A stretch of 64,000 bases of DNA from Stagnihabitans sp038231395 (lineage in GTDB: Bacteria; Pseudomonadota; Alphaproteobacteria; Rhodobacterales; Rhodobacteraceae), in NCBI GenBank assembly GCA_038231395.1, contig JBBRLL010000006.1, forward strand, positions 44,971 to 108,970. The letters run 5' to 3'. The position numbers and the translations under genes are program-made. Position 1 is the first letter of the stretch, and every line of letters starts with the position of its first letter. The notes below the pieces were generated by a model, which was given only the letters and a program-made list of their open reading frames with translations, was not told where the DNA came from and ran no database searches. Below, piece after piece: positions 25,070 through 35,752 of this stretch.

Positions 25070-26209
25070 TCAGCGGAGCCTGTGGACTATGGCGCTTTGC
25101 GCAAGGCCAAAGGCCAGCAGCAAAACCAGCGTGGCAGAGCCACCGTAAGACAGGAACGGCAAGGGCACGCCGACCACCGGGGCCATGCCCATCACCATCG
25201 ACAGGTTGACCGCCAGATAGAGAAAGAAGTTCGCCGCAATGCCGATCAGCAGCAGCGCCGAGAAGCGGTCCTTGTTCTGCATCGCGTGCCACAACAGGAA
25301 AATCAGGATCACAGCATAAAGCGCCAGCAAGGATACGGCACCGATGAAGCCGAACTCCTCTCCCAAGGTGGTGAAGATGAAATCGGTGTGCTTTTCCGGC
25401 AGAAAGTTCAGCCGGCTTTGGGTGCCCTGCATGAAGCCCTTGCCGGTCAACCCGCCCGATCCCAAGGCGATCTTGGCTTGCAGAATGTTGTAGCCAGCGC
25501 CCAACGGGTCGGCAGAAGGGTCCAGAAAGGTGTCGATCCGCTTGTATTGATAGTCGTGGATCAACTGCCATGGGGTGCCGCGCAAAAGGAAAATGCCCGC
25601 CAGCCCGCCGCCAATCATCCCGATCACGGCAACGAAGTACCAAAGTGACACGCCAGCCGCGAACATCACCGACGCGCCTGCCACCACCAGCATCAAGGTG
25701 GTGCCAAGGTTCGGCTCCATCAGCACCAGAACGGCGGGCACGATGATCAAAAGGACCGGGATCAGCACCCACAAGAGCCGCGAGACGCGCTTGTCATCCA
25801 GCCAGTCGTAGTAGGTGGCCAGCATCATGATCAGACTGACCTTCATGAACTCTGACGGTTGCAGGCGGATGAAACCAAGGTCGATCCAGCGTTGCGCGCC
25901 CATGCCGACCGCACCAAAGAAATGCACCACGATCAGCAGGAAAAAGGTCAGCGCATAGGCGGCCGCCGACATCGAGCGCCAGAACCAGATCGGCGTGAAG
26001 CACATGGCCAGCGACAGAATCAGGCCCACGCCGTAGCGTTTCATCTGCGGACCGGCCCACTGGCTCATATCGCCGCCAGAGATCGAATACAGCATCAGCC
26101 AGCCTACCGCAGCACACGCGGTGATCAGAAGGTACAGGCCCCAGTTGACGTAAAACACCTTGGCAAAGCCTGCGGGGGCGAATTTCACGCGGTATTCAAG
26201 AAAACTCAT
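25070..26209 (-). CDS. rodA: Rod shape-determining SEDS glycosyltransferase RodA
   Basis: A 379-residue polytopic inner-membrane protein of the SEDS family, the peptidoglycan polymerase of the elongasome. It has LMLYSISGG, GAQRWIDLGFIRLQPSEFMK and the later LNFLPEKHTDFIFTTLGEEF. About ten membrane spans can be recognised. It lies 49 nt after mrdA, its usual transpeptidase partner. Confidence 0.96.
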   Translation of the reverse strand: MSFLEYRVKFAPAGFAKVFYVNWGLYLLITACAAVGWLMLYSISGGDMSQWAGPQMKRYGVGLILSLAMCFTPIWFWRSMSAAAYALTFFLLIVVHFFGAVGMGAQRWIDLGFIRLQPSEFMKVSLIMMLATYYDWLDDKRVSRLLWVLIPVLLIIVPAVLVLMEPNLGTTLMLVVAGASVMFAAGVSLWYFVAVIGMIGGGLAGIFLLRGTPWQLIHDYQYKRIDTFLDPSADPLGAGYNILQAKIALGSGGLTGKGFMQGTQSRLNFLPEKHTDFIFTTLGEEFGFIGAVSLLALYAVILIFLLWHAMQNKDRFSALLLIGIAANFFLYLAVNLSMVMGMAPVVGVPLPFLSYGGSATLVLLLAFGLAQSAIVHRLR

Positions 26210-26258
26210 GGCGTGACCCCGTTTGGTTCGATGCGTTCAGGGCGTGCTGTCATCGCCA

Positions 26259-28202
26259 TCACGCCTTGATCTGGGCAGGTTGAGTGCCATCGGGGTTGCG
26301 CAGTTGCAACTCCTTCAGCATCGACGCAATGCGCGGGCGCTGATCCGTGGGATAGTCTTTGGGGTCTGGCATCGCCCCGGTCATGGCGCGCAACAAGGCG
26401 TCGCGGGCGATGGGGGCTGCCACAGCGGAACCGCCGCCACCATGTTCGACCACCACAGCCGCCGCATAGCGTGGCGCATCCAGCGGGGCGAAGGCTACGA
26501 ACAGGGCGTGGTCCCGCTCTTTCCACGGCAGGTTGTTGTTGGTCACCACCCCGGTCTCCCGTTCAGCGGCAGAAATGTTGCGGACCTGACTGGTGCCGGA
26601 TTTGCCCGCCATCCGCAGCGCCGGATTGTCGATCCGCGCACCATAAGAGGTGCCGCGCTGGCTGTTGACGACGTTCATCATGCCAGAGCGGACCGATGCA
26701 AGCTGAGAGGTTTCCATCCCCAAGGGCGGTGCGTCCTCGATGGGAACCTCTTCGCCGCCAATTGCCTTGATCAGCCGTGGCAGCACCAGACGGCCCGTCG
26801 CCACCCGCGCCGTCATCACGCACAGTTGCAGAGGCGAGGCCAGAACGAAGCCCTGCCCGATGGCCGCGTTGATCGTGTCACCGATACGCCAGTCTTGTTT
26901 GAGCTTCTGCTGCTTCCACGCTTTGGTGGGCAGGTTGCCTTCGGTGATGGCCGACATCGGCAGTTCGTGGCGCTGGCCCAAGCCCATGGTCTTGCCCATC
27001 TCTGCCATCTTGTCGATGCCAACCCGTTGCGCCACATCATAAAAGAACACGTCGCAGCTTTGCTCCAGCGCATGGGCCAGATCGACCTTGCCATGGCCGC
27101 CCGATTTCCAGCAGTGGAATTTCCGTCCGCCGAAATCAAGGTAGCCGGGGCAATTCACCGTGGTATCGACGTCAATCTTGCCATCCGCCAACGCCGCCAG
27201 CGCCGTGACGATCTTGAAAGTGGACCCCGGCGGATAGGCGCCCTGCACCACTTTGTTGGCCAATGGGCGGTGGTCATTTTCCGTCAGCAGGGCGTAGTTG
27301 GCGCCCGTGATGCCCCGCACGAACAGGTTGGGGTCAAAGCTGGGGGCCGAGGCCGCGCCGATGATGTCGCCGCTGTGAACATCCATCACGATGCAAGAGG
27401 CGGATTGATCGCCCAGCCGCACTTGCAGAAAGTTCTGAATGTCGGCGTCCAGCGTCAGGGTCAGGTCAGAGCCGGACTGGCCATCGGCCCGCTCCATCTC
27501 GCGCATGATCCGGCCAACATGGTTGACTTCGATCTTGCGGTTGCCGGCGGTGCCGCGCAGGGCGTCCTCCTCCCACTTCTCCACCCCGATTTTGCCGATC
27601 TGGAATTTGGGGATGTGCAGCAGCGGGTCGGGGCTGTCCAAGGCGGCAAGGTCGGTATCCGACACCGGGCCTACATAGCCCACCACATGGGCAAAATCCG
27701 TGTCGCGCGGGTAGATGCGCGACAGGCCGACATCGGGCGTGACACCTGGCAGAGCGGGGGCGTTGACGGAGATACGGCTGAACTCCTCCCACGACAGCCG
27801 GTCAGCCACCGGGATCGGCACGAAGGATGGATTGTGGGCGACGTCTTTCATCACGCGCGACAGGTCGGCTTCGGTCAGCGGGATCAGACGGCTCAGCCGG
27901 TCCAACACCAGTTGCACATCGCCAGCCCCTTCCCGGGAGATGACAACGCGGTAGTTTTGTTCGTTCCCGGCGATCAGCTTGCCGTTGCGGTCCGTGATCA
28001 GGCCACGGCCGGGTGGCAAAAGCTGGATGTTGATGCGGTTCTGTTCCGCCAGCAGCGCATATTGGTCGGACTGGTCCACCCCCAGAAAGCGCATCCGGCC
28101 CGCCAGCACCGCCATCGTCGCCGACATGCAGCCGCCCATGAACAAGGCCCGCCGGTTGATCCGGCGCGAACTGTCCTCCACATCGCGGACCGGGCGTCTC
28201 AC
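26259..28202 (-). CDS. mrdA: Penicillin-binding protein 2
   Basis: A 647-residue class B PBP, the elongasome transpeptidase. An N-terminal membrane anchor (RRALFMGGCMSATMAVLAG) is followed by the pedestal and the catalytic domain. The active-site motifs are PPGSTFKI (Ser nucleophile), SCD in LEQSCDVFFYDVA, and KSGTSQ. Length is close to E. coli PBP2 (633). It overlaps mreD by 4 nt. Confidence 0.97.
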   Translation of the reverse strand: MRRPVRDVEDSSRRINRRALFMGGCMSATMAVLAGRMRFLGVDQSDQYALLAEQNRINIQLLPPGRGLITDRNGKLIAGNEQNYRVVISREGAGDVQLVLDRLSRLIPLTEADLSRVMKDVAHNPSFVPIPVADRLSWEEFSRISVNAPALPGVTPDVGLSRIYPRDTDFAHVVGYVGPVSDTDLAALDSPDPLLHIPKFQIGKIGVEKWEEDALRGTAGNRKIEVNHVGRIMREMERADGQSGSDLTLTLDADIQNFLQVRLGDQSASCIVMDVHSGDIIGAASAPSFDPNLFVRGITGANYALLTENDHRPLANKVVQGAYPPGSTFKIVTALAALADGKIDVDTTVNCPGYLDFGGRKFHCWKSGGHGKVDLAHALEQSCDVFFYDVAQRVGIDKMAEMGKTMGLGQRHELPMSAITEGNLPTKAWKQQKLKQDWRIGDTINAAIGQGFVLASPLQLCVMTARVATGRLVLPRLIKAIGGEEVPIEDAPPLGMETSQLASVRSGMMNVVNSQRGTSYGARIDNPALRMAGKSGTSQVRNISAAERETGVVTNNNLPWKERDHALFVAFAPLDAPRYAAAVVVEHGGGGSAVAAPIARDALLRAMTGAMPDPKDYPTDQRPRIASMLKELQLRNPDGTQPAQIKA

Positions 28203-28738
28203 ATCTTCCTCCCATAGGCGTCAATCTCGCCGGTCGCAGGTTTGTGCAGGTCAAGGCCGTAGCGTGAAAAGGCGACCACAAACGGATAGGCCAGGATTGA
28301 CCATAGCATCTGGACCAGGGCAAAGCCCAGAACCGGCTGCGGCAGAAACGCCAGCCCCAACACCAGACGGTTGGCCACAAAGATCGCGACCATCACGCCA
28401 GCGACCAGCAGCCATTCGACGCCAAAAGTCAGCTCGCGGGTCAGGGCCGAACGGGAGCGGATGAATTCGGCCCCCATCAGGACCATGGCGGTCCACAGGC
28501 CGGGGGGGCGCATCAAAAGGAAATCCTCGGTCAAGACCACGGCCGCGATCATCAGGGCAGACAGGTATTCCGGGCGGCGCACCATCCAGGCAAGGATCAG
28601 GCACAACAGGACGTCCGGCCCCGGCAGGTGCCCCGCCGAGGTGTCGAGGGGTAAAAGTCGCAGGAAAGTGATGAACAAAACAACAGCCAGAAAAACCAGC
28701 CGGTGCAGCCACAACTCGCCGATCCATGCCCTAATCAT
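28199..28738 (-). CDS. mreD: Rod shape-determining protein MreD
   Basis: A 179-residue inner-membrane protein with about five spans. It is assigned by weak family similarity and strongly by position between mreC and mrdA in the canonical mreBCD-mrdA-rodA order. It overlaps mrdA by 4 nt. Confidence 0.9.
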   Translation of the reverse strand: MIRAWIGELWLHRLVFLAVVLFITFLRLLPLDTSAGHLPGPDVLLCLILAWMVRRPEYLSALMIAAVVLTEDFLLMRPPGLWTAMVLMGAEFIRSRSALTRELTFGVEWLLVAGVMVAIFVANRLVLGLAFLPQPVLGFALVQMLWSILAYPFVVAFSRYGLDLHKPATGEIDAYGRKM

Positions 28739-28989
28739 GCGGCACCGCAGACTTGATTTTATCCGCCATGCTAAATCTGCCCCCGGACCTTTCGCCGGTC
28801 AGGACGCGTATACCGGCCAAGACCCTGTCACCACTGAAGGCCCCTGCGCTGAAGACCCCTGCGCTGATCAAACGCCAGACGTTCGGCGATACTCTGACGT
28901 TGGGCGACACCCTGACGTTGGGCAATCCCAGTACCCCGCTCAAAGGCGCAACAGTGACAGTTGTCCCGCTGACGCCTCCTGTCCCGGCT
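28739..28989. repeat. mreC-mreD spacer filled with short tandem repeats
   Basis: This 251-bp spacer breaks an otherwise tight operon. It contains two 15-bp units of CTGAAGGCCCCTGCG type (28834-28863) and three 18-bp units of GACGTTGGGCGACACCCT type (28878-28931). A 103-codon minus-strand frame (28731-29042) crosses it and overlaps both neighbours, but it has no family similarity, so I do not call a gene. Confidence 0.8.
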
Positions 28990-30003
28990 CTAGTCATTTC
29001 GACCCCCTGTCGTGCCATCCGCAACAGGTGGCGCAGCCGCATCCGATCCGGCGGTTGCGGCGTCGTTGCTGCTTGCGGCAGGTGGCAGGCCCCGGGCGGG
29101 CATCAGCGGACCCTGAAAACCTTGCGGCAGGGGCTTGGGCGGCTCTGGCACCAAAAGCGCTCCGGCGTCGGTGATCGGCAGCGTCTCGTAACTGCGCAGG
29201 ACACGCAGGAATTCAAGGCGTTGGTAGTCGGCGGCCAGGATCACCCGCAACCGCTTGTCGGCACCAAGCGCCACTTGCCCGACCAAAAGCCCCGCTGGAA
29301 AGACCGAGCCGTCGCCAGTGGTGACCACGCGGTCACCGGGTTGCACCTGATCGGGATGCTCCAGAAAGTCCAACGGTGGCAGCATCGAGTTGTCGCCGGA
29401 CAGGATCGACTTTTGACCGGAGGGCTGCACGACAACGGGGATCCGACTGGAACTGTCGGTCAACAAGATCACGCGGCTGGTCCGCTGACCCACGCCGGCG
29501 ATGCGACCCACCAGCCCGATGCCGTCCATCGTGGCCCAGCCGTCGTGTATGCCGTCGCGGGTGCCCACGTTCAACAGGACCGATTGGCGGAACGGGCTGC
29601 CGCTGTCGGCCAAAACCACGCCGGTGATATGGGTCAGCATCGGGTCAAGCCGGACATTGTTCAGGTCCAACAGGCGGGCATTCTTCTGCTCCAGCTGCAA
29701 AGCGGCTTCTTTCCACGCCTTCATCTGCTGAAGTTCATCGCGAAGTTGCTGATTTTGCTCGTAAAGCCGGGCGTAGGACTGGAAATTCTCAATCATTCCG
29801 GTCACCTTGGTCACCGGCAACATGGCCCATGACAGATCCGGCACCACGCTGTCGACCAAAGCGGTGCGAAAACGTTCAACCCTTGGGCTGTCGATCCGCC
29901 ACAACAAGAATAGTCCCAGCAACGCCAACACCAAAAGCCCCACCAGAACCCGGCGCAACGGGCGTGAGAATTCTTCGGGGTCATAGGAGCGTGTCTTGGC
30001 CAT
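28990..30003 (-). CDS. mreC: Rod shape-determining protein MreC
   Basis: A 337-residue periplasmic scaffold of the elongasome. It has a single N-terminal membrane anchor (RVLVGLLVLALLGLFLLW) and a coiled coil at about residues 65-110 (YEQNQQLRDELQQMKAWKEA). Beta domains with GDRVVTTGDGSVFPAGLLVG follow. The C-terminus ends in a Pro/Ala-rich tail. It lies 120 nt after mreB. Confidence 0.95.
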   Translation of the reverse strand: MAKTRSYDPEEFSRPLRRVLVGLLVLALLGLFLLWRIDSPRVERFRTALVDSVVPDLSWAMLPVTKVTGMIENFQSYARLYEQNQQLRDELQQMKAWKEAALQLEQKNARLLDLNNVRLDPMLTHITGVVLADSGSPFRQSVLLNVGTRDGIHDGWATMDGIGLVGRIAGVGQRTSRVILLTDSSSRIPVVVQPSGQKSILSGDNSMLPPLDFLEHPDQVQPGDRVVTTGDGSVFPAGLLVGQVALGADKRLRVILAADYQRLEFLRVLRSYETLPITDAGALLVPEPPKPLPQGFQGPLMPARGLPPAASSNDAATAGSDAAAPPVADGTTGGRND

Positions 30004-30123
30004 GGGGCCTCAGCTTCAGCTTAAACCGGGCAAATGTCACACAGCAACATCAGCCCGCTCTTGATGGATTGGTGGTCGCATGAGGATAGAGGATCGCCGG
30101 TTCCGACTTATCCCCACCCTGCC

Positions 30124-31161
30124 TTAGCTGTCGTAGTCGATGACGTGACGCAGTTGCTTTTCGTACTCCAGCGCTTTGCCGGTGCCAAGGGCGACGCAGT
30201 TCAAAGGTTCGTTGGCGACAGAGATGGACAAGCCGGTCTGTTCGCGCAAGGAAAGGTCAAGATCGCCCAACAGCGCGCCACCGCCGGTCAGCATGACGCC
30301 CCGGTCCACAATATCAGCCGCCAGATCGGGCGGCGTGGTTTCCAACGCCTGCATCACCGCGTCGCAGATTTGCTGGACGGGTTCGGACAGGGCTTCGGCG
30401 ACCTGCGCCTGATTGATCTCGGTTTCTTTGGGAACCCCGTTCAACAGATCACGCCCCCGGATCTGGATCGAGGCGCCACGGCCATCGTCGGGCATCCGTG
30501 CGGTGCCGATGGTGGTTTTGATCCGCTCGGCAGTGGACTCACCGATCAGCAGGTTCTGATGGCGGCGCAGATAGTTGATGATCGCCTCATCCATCCGGTC
30601 GCCGCCCACACGGACCGAACGGGCATAAACGATGTCACCGAGGCTAAGGACAGCCACCTCGGTCGTGCCACCGCCGATGTCCACCACCATGTTGCCGGTC
30701 GGGTCAGTGATCGGCATCCCCGCGCCAATCGCCGCCGCAATCGGTTCTGCAATCAGGCCGGCACGGCGCGCCCCTGCTGACAGAACCGACTGGCGGATCG
30801 CGCGCTTTTCCACCGGAGTGGCCCCGTAAGGCACGCAGACGATGATCTTGGGTTTGGAGAAGGTGGAACGTTTGTGGACCTTGCGGATGAAATGCTTGAT
30901 CATTTCCTCGGCGGTGTCAAAGTCGGCAATCACCCCGTCACGCATCGGGCGGATGGCTTCAATGGAACCCGGCGTGCGGCCCAGCATCAGCTTGGCATCC
31001 TCGCCCACCGCCAGCACCTGCTTTTTGCCGTCCTTGACATGGTAGGCCACGACCGAGGGTTCGTTCAGCACGATCCCCTTGCCGCGGACGTAGACCAGCG
31101 TATTGGCCGTACCAAGGTCAATCGCCATGTCTGACGAAAAAAGACTGGAGAGTAACCACAT
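30124..31161 (-). CDS. mreB: Rod shape-determining actin homologue MreB
   Basis: A 345-residue bacterial actin that organises the cell-wall elongation machinery under the inner membrane. Phosphate-1 DMAIDLGTANTLVYV, phosphate-2 VVDIGGGTTEVAVL, and the adenosine motif LTGGGALLGDLD are all present. I chose the ATG at 31161 (MWLLSSLFSSDMAIDLG), which gives the usual membrane-binding N-terminus; a start 23 codons upstream would add residues with no counterpart. First gene of the operon. Confidence 0.97.
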   Translation of the reverse strand: MWLLSSLFSSDMAIDLGTANTLVYVRGKGIVLNEPSVVAYHVKDGKKQVLAVGEDAKLMLGRTPGSIEAIRPMRDGVIADFDTAEEMIKHFIRKVHKRSTFSKPKIIVCVPYGATPVEKRAIRQSVLSAGARRAGLIAEPIAAAIGAGMPITDPTGNMVVDIGGGTTEVAVLSLGDIVYARSVRVGGDRMDEAIINYLRRHQNLLIGESTAERIKTTIGTARMPDDGRGASIQIRGRDLLNGVPKETEINQAQVAEALSEPVQQICDAVMQALETTPPDLAADIVDRGVMLTGGGALLGDLDLSLREQTGLSISVANEPLNCVALGTGKALEYEKQLRHVIDYDS

Positions 31162-31257
31162 GTTCAGACGCCTCGCTTTGGCCCACACCAAGCCCCGCGA
31201 CTCGAAGGTGAGGCGGGCTAGCGTTGTCATATAGAGACAGGTGCGCTGGAGCGGAAG

Positions 31258-31294
31258 TCAAAAGACCCAGCCGGGCAAAACGGCCCCCGGCTGG
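31258..31294 (-). terminator. Rho-independent terminator of leuA
   Basis: On the minus strand CCAGCCGGG (complement of 31286-31294) pairs with CCCGGCTGG (complement of 31267-31275), a 9-bp stem, followed by GTCTTTTGACTT. It lies 47 nt past the leuA stop. Confidence 0.8.
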
Positions 31295-31340
31295 CAATGC
31301 CTTGTCATTTCGCAACATTTTCTGGCACGTGGGCCAGTGT

Positions 31341-32918
<1,578 letters not shown>

Positions 32919-32952
32919 ATCTGGAATCCTTGGGAGTGTTTCTTAGCTTTTT

Positions 32953-33004
32953 GCGTGGACAGGGGTGCTGATCACCTCCGAGCGGTCGCACCCAAGGGGC
33001 ACGC
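32953..33004 (-). promoter_or_regulatory. Stem structures between the leu leader and leuA
   Basis: On the minus strand GCGTG (33000-33004) can pair with CACGC (32953-32957), and GGGTGC (32988-32993) with GCACCC (32963-32968). They begin right after the leader stop codon. No U-tract follows, so the switch may act on translation or on alternative pairings rather than a classic terminator. Confidence 0.45.
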
Positions 33005-33100
33005 TCAGAGGCGGCTAAGAAGAAGCAGACCCAAGAAGGCGTGCGCTGACCGGGGCAAAAACCCCAAAGCCGTGGCGGACGTGATGCAAACCTTGGTCAT
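33005..33100 (-). CDS. leuA leader peptide
   Basis: A 31-residue ORF that ends in AFLGLLLLSRL, with four consecutive Leu codons (CTG CTT CTT CTT) and six Leu among the last nine residues. It starts MTKVCITSATALGFL and stops 86 nt upstream of leuA on the same strand. A run of codons for the pathway product is the signature of ribosome-mediated attenuation in alphaproteobacterial amino-acid operons. Confidence 0.8.
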   Translation of the reverse strand: MTKVCITSATALGFLPRSAHAFLGLLLLSRL

Positions 33101-33268
33101 GAGAAAGTAGTATAAGGAGGATTGCCGGAAAGAAAAGGGGGAAGCGCGCAAAGTGCGGGGTCGGGCGAGGCCGTGTGTTTGGCAAAGGTTGGCTCTGTCC
33201 GGTGTAGCGCAAAGTTTGGGGACTTGGCGGGGCAAGGTGCCGCACTAGGTCTGACGAAACAGGGGGAT

Positions 33269-33937
33269 ATGATGCAACAGGCTTTGGTGATCGGCGCATC
33301 CGGCGGCATCGGTGCGGCTTTGGTGGCGGAACTGACGGCTCAGGGCCAGCAGGTCACCGGCCTGTCGCGCAGCCAGAACGGGCTGGACGTGACGGACGAG
33401 GCCAGCATTGCCAAGGCGCTGTCCGGGTTGGAGGGGCCATTTCACACCATCATTGTGGCCACCGGTGCTTTGGAACTGCTGTCCTTCAAGCCTGAGAAAT
33501 CCTTGCGGGCGATTGATCCTGCCGCCTTGGCTGCGCAATTTGCCTTGAACGCCACCGGACCGCTTCTGGTTTTGAAACACGCGCTGCGCCTGATGCCCCG
33601 GCAAGAGCCTTGCCGGTTTGCAGCGCTGTCCGCCCGCGTCGGCTCCATCGGCGACAATGCTTTGGGCGGGTGGTATTCCTATAGGGCCGCCAAGGCCGCA
33701 CTGAACCAATTCATCCACACCGCAGCGATCGAGGTTGCCCGCAGCCATCCTCAGGCCGTGGTGGTGACCCTGCATCCGGGCACTGTGGACACTGGGCTTA
33801 CCCAGTCGCACCGTGGCACCCATGCGGCCATACCACCGGCAGAGGCTGCGGCGCATCTGCTGGCCGTGCTGCAAGGCCTGAAACCGGCCCAGACCGGCCT
33901 TTTCTTTGATTGGCAAGGGGCGCAGGTGCCCTGGTAG
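33269..33937 (+). CDS. Short-chain dehydrogenase/reductase (C-factor-like)
   Basis: A 222-residue SDR. The cofactor loop VIGASGGIGAALVAEL is at the N-terminus, and the catalytic YxxxK is in GWYSYRAAKAALNQF with Ser in LSARVGSIGDN. Size and the HTAAIEVARSHP region fit the C-factor (CsgA-like) subgroup. Substrate unknown. An ATG three bases downstream (33272) has better spacing from the GGGGG Shine-Dalgarno sequence. Confidence 0.9.
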   Translation: MMQQALVIGASGGIGAALVAELTAQGQQVTGLSRSQNGLDVTDEASIAKALSGLEGPFHTIIVATGALELLSFKPEKSLRAIDPAALAAQFALNATGPLLVLKHALRLMPRQEPCRFAALSARVGSIGDNALGGWYSYRAAKAALNQFIHTAAIEVARSHPQAVVVTLHPGTVDTGLTQSHRGTHAAIPPAEAAAHLLAVLQGLKPAQTGLFFDWQGAQVPW

Positions 33938-34484
33938 CATTTGCCGTGCGATTCGCGCCTAAGTTTGGGCTGCACAACTCTGAGGAGAATTGGCCATAGG
34001 TCTGACGCGTATTGTTTCCGGACCCCGACCAAAGTCTGAAAAGCCACCTGCGTTTTGGTCGTAAACTTCGGTTTAGGGCCGGTTTTTCAGGGTTTTTGGC
34101 AGCCTTATCAGCCTTCAGGTCAATTTCGCACAAAGATGTTCTGGGCCATGTCGGTGTCACAGCCATAAGCAATCCCGCGCTTGGCTTGCACAGACTCCCT
34201 ACAGTTCAACTTACGTAAACCTGGGTTTCGAAATCAGGGCAAACAACCACCGCATCCCGTTCCATCCCCCAACCTGCCAGGGATGCGCGTAGCTCTTCAG
34301 GCTTTACCCCTATACCGCTTGAAGCGTTTGCCCTGACCCATCCTGTCCGGCCCCGGATCAGCTTTCGGATTTGCCTTGCTGCGGGTTCGCCCGGGGTCGG
34401 GGTCGGGCAGGATCATCTTGTTTTATGCTTTTGCCTGAGACTTGCGCAGGTGAGGAGGTGTGCGAAGTGGAGACGGAGAACCCG
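33938..34484. other. 547-bp gap upstream of the first PepSY-like gene
   Basis: No convincing ORF is seen on either strand. The block CGACCAAA (34026-34033) and TTTGGTCG (34054-34061) is an 8-bp inverted repeat. CCCGACCAAAGTC (34024-34036) is repeated exactly upstream of the third PepSY-like gene at 61336-61348. T-runs around 34080-34100 are present. Confidence 0.6.
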
Positions 34485-34862
34485 ATGAAGACCTGTCTTT
34501 TGCTGACAGCAGCCTTGATGACTGTGGCCGGAACCGCGATGGCCAGCATTACAGCAGACCAACTGATTGCGGCGTATCAGGCCAAGGGGTTTACCGGCAC
34601 CTCCGCCACCACCCGGCTGACCCGGATCCAGATCGGGGCAAGCCTGCGAACCAACTGGCTCAACGTGGATGACGATATCGCCGCCGTTGCGATCCTGCGG
34701 CAAATGCAATCCAGCGATTCAAGGTCCGCTGACGTGATCTTTGACGGCTTAGGGGAGGGAGGCTTTTCGAATCACGGCGCGGGCAAAGTCGATCAGACCC
34801 AAGACGCCAAGTTTGGCGCGGCTAAGCTGGATTACACCCAAAACGCCGGCGACAACGCTTGA
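34485..34862 (+). CDS. Small exported PepSY-like protein A
   Basis: A 125-residue protein. The signal peptide is MKTCLLLTAALMTVAGTAMA-S. A PepSY-like segment starts at about residue 22 (ITADQLIAAYQAKGFTGTSA ... RLTRIQIGASL). A polar low-complexity tail (HGAGKVDQTQDAKFGAAKLD) makes up the last third. The second half of the domain lacks the usual N-x-TG motif and is diverged. GGAGA precedes the ATG at 34485. It is related to the proteins at 34996 and 61492 by the pattern Q/A-x-x-G-F/Y-S/T. Function unknown. Confidence 0.6.
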   Translation: MKTCLLLTAALMTVAGTAMASITADQLIAAYQAKGFTGTSATTRLTRIQIGASLRTNWLNVDDDIAAVAILRQMQSSDSRSADVIFDGLGEGGFSNHGAGKVDQTQDAKFGAAKLDYTQNAGDNA

Positions 34863-34995
34863 CCGGCCCACTCCGGCTGCGACGTTTTTCCCGCAGGCTG
34901 GCACCAACGAACAGGCGACCCACTGGCACCCCTTGCCCGTGGGCCGCAGATCACCGACAAACGCCTTTGAGAACCGGGCAAGGCCGGGGTGAGAT

Positions 34996-35700
34996 ATGAA
35001 CAGACGCAGTTTCGTGACCATTATCAGCGCCATTCTGGCCACAGCCGCCAGCATGGCCCTTGCCAACCCATACTCTGACAGTGTCGTGACCCAGTTGTCA
35101 AAACAGGGGTTCAGTGGGATCAGACTGGAAACCACCTGGCTGGGGCGGCTTCGCATCCTTGCCGATCGTCCTGACGGCAAACGAGAGATTGTGATGAACC
35201 CGCGGACCGGTGAGATACTGCGCGATATCTGGACGTCCAACAGCAGCGCATTGGCAACCGTCCCGATTGTGGATGATGTGGGCACCAAGACGGGGTCGTC
35301 GGGAAGCTCTGGTTCGGACAGTAGCGCGAACACGGGAGATCAATCGGGCAGCGGATCTGGCAGCAAAGATGATTCTGGAGGCAACGCAGGGTCTGGTGGC
35401 GATGCGGGTTCGGGGACCAACGCCGGTTCAGGGTCAGGGACGGATTCGGGCGCAGGTTCTGGTTCTGGAGGATCTGGTGCTGACACAGGGTCGGGCTCTG
35501 GCAGCGGTTCGGGAACTGACTCCGGGTCGGGTACAGGTTTGGGTACCGGCACGGACACAGGTTCCGGCACGGGTGCTGGGACAGGGACTGGTACAGGTAC
35601 AGGTACTGGAACAGGTACTGGAACAGGTACGGGCAGCGGCACTGGATCGGGTAAGGACGACAACAAACCTGACGACAAGACCAAAGAAAAAGGTAAGTAA
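34996..35700 (+). CDS. Exported PepSY-like protein B with a Gly/Ser/Thr repeat tail
   Basis: A 234-residue protein. After a signal peptide (MNRRSFVTIISAILATAASM, cleavage near ALA-NP) comes a clear PepSY-like domain at about residues 26-75: SVVTQLSKQGFSGIRLETTW, LGRLRILAD, and EIVMNPRTGEILRDIW. The remaining 130 residues are almost only Gly, Ser, Thr, Asp and Ala repeats, ending in a Lys-rich tail (DDKTKEKGK). GGGGTGAG precedes the ATG. A flexible wall- or surface-anchored tail is plausible. The tail DNA is a hexanucleotide repeat. Confidence 0.75.
   Translation: MNRRSFVTIISAILATAASMALANPYSDSVVTQLSKQGFSGIRLETTWLGRLRILADRPDGKREIVMNPRTGEILRDIWTSNSSALATVPIVDDVGTKTGSSGSSGSDSSANTGDQSGSGSGSKDDSGGNAGSGGDAGSGTNAGSGSGTDSGAGSGSGGSGADTGSGSGSGSGTDSGSGTGLGTGTDTGSGTGAGTGTGTGTGTGTGTGTGTGSGTGSGKDDNKPDDKTKEKGK
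35572..35634. repeat. Imperfect hexanucleotide repeat (GGTACA/GGAACA)
   Basis: About ten units of six bases, mostly GGTACA, GGTACT and GGAACA, encode alternating Gly and Thr. Slippage would change the tail length by two residues per unit without changing the frame. Confidence 0.8.
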
Positions 35701-35752
35701 AGTTGCAAATCAGTAGCCCGGCCGGTTCCGATTTCCGTGTCAAAGCAAAGAA

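Noticed and set aside
28731..29042. 103-codon minus-strand frame between mreC and mreD
   Set aside because: It overlaps both neighbours, is built from tandem repeats and shows no family similarity or ribosome binding site.
32919..33004. Classic intrinsic terminator in the leuA attenuator
   Set aside because: The stem segments are there, but no U-tract follows on the minus strand.
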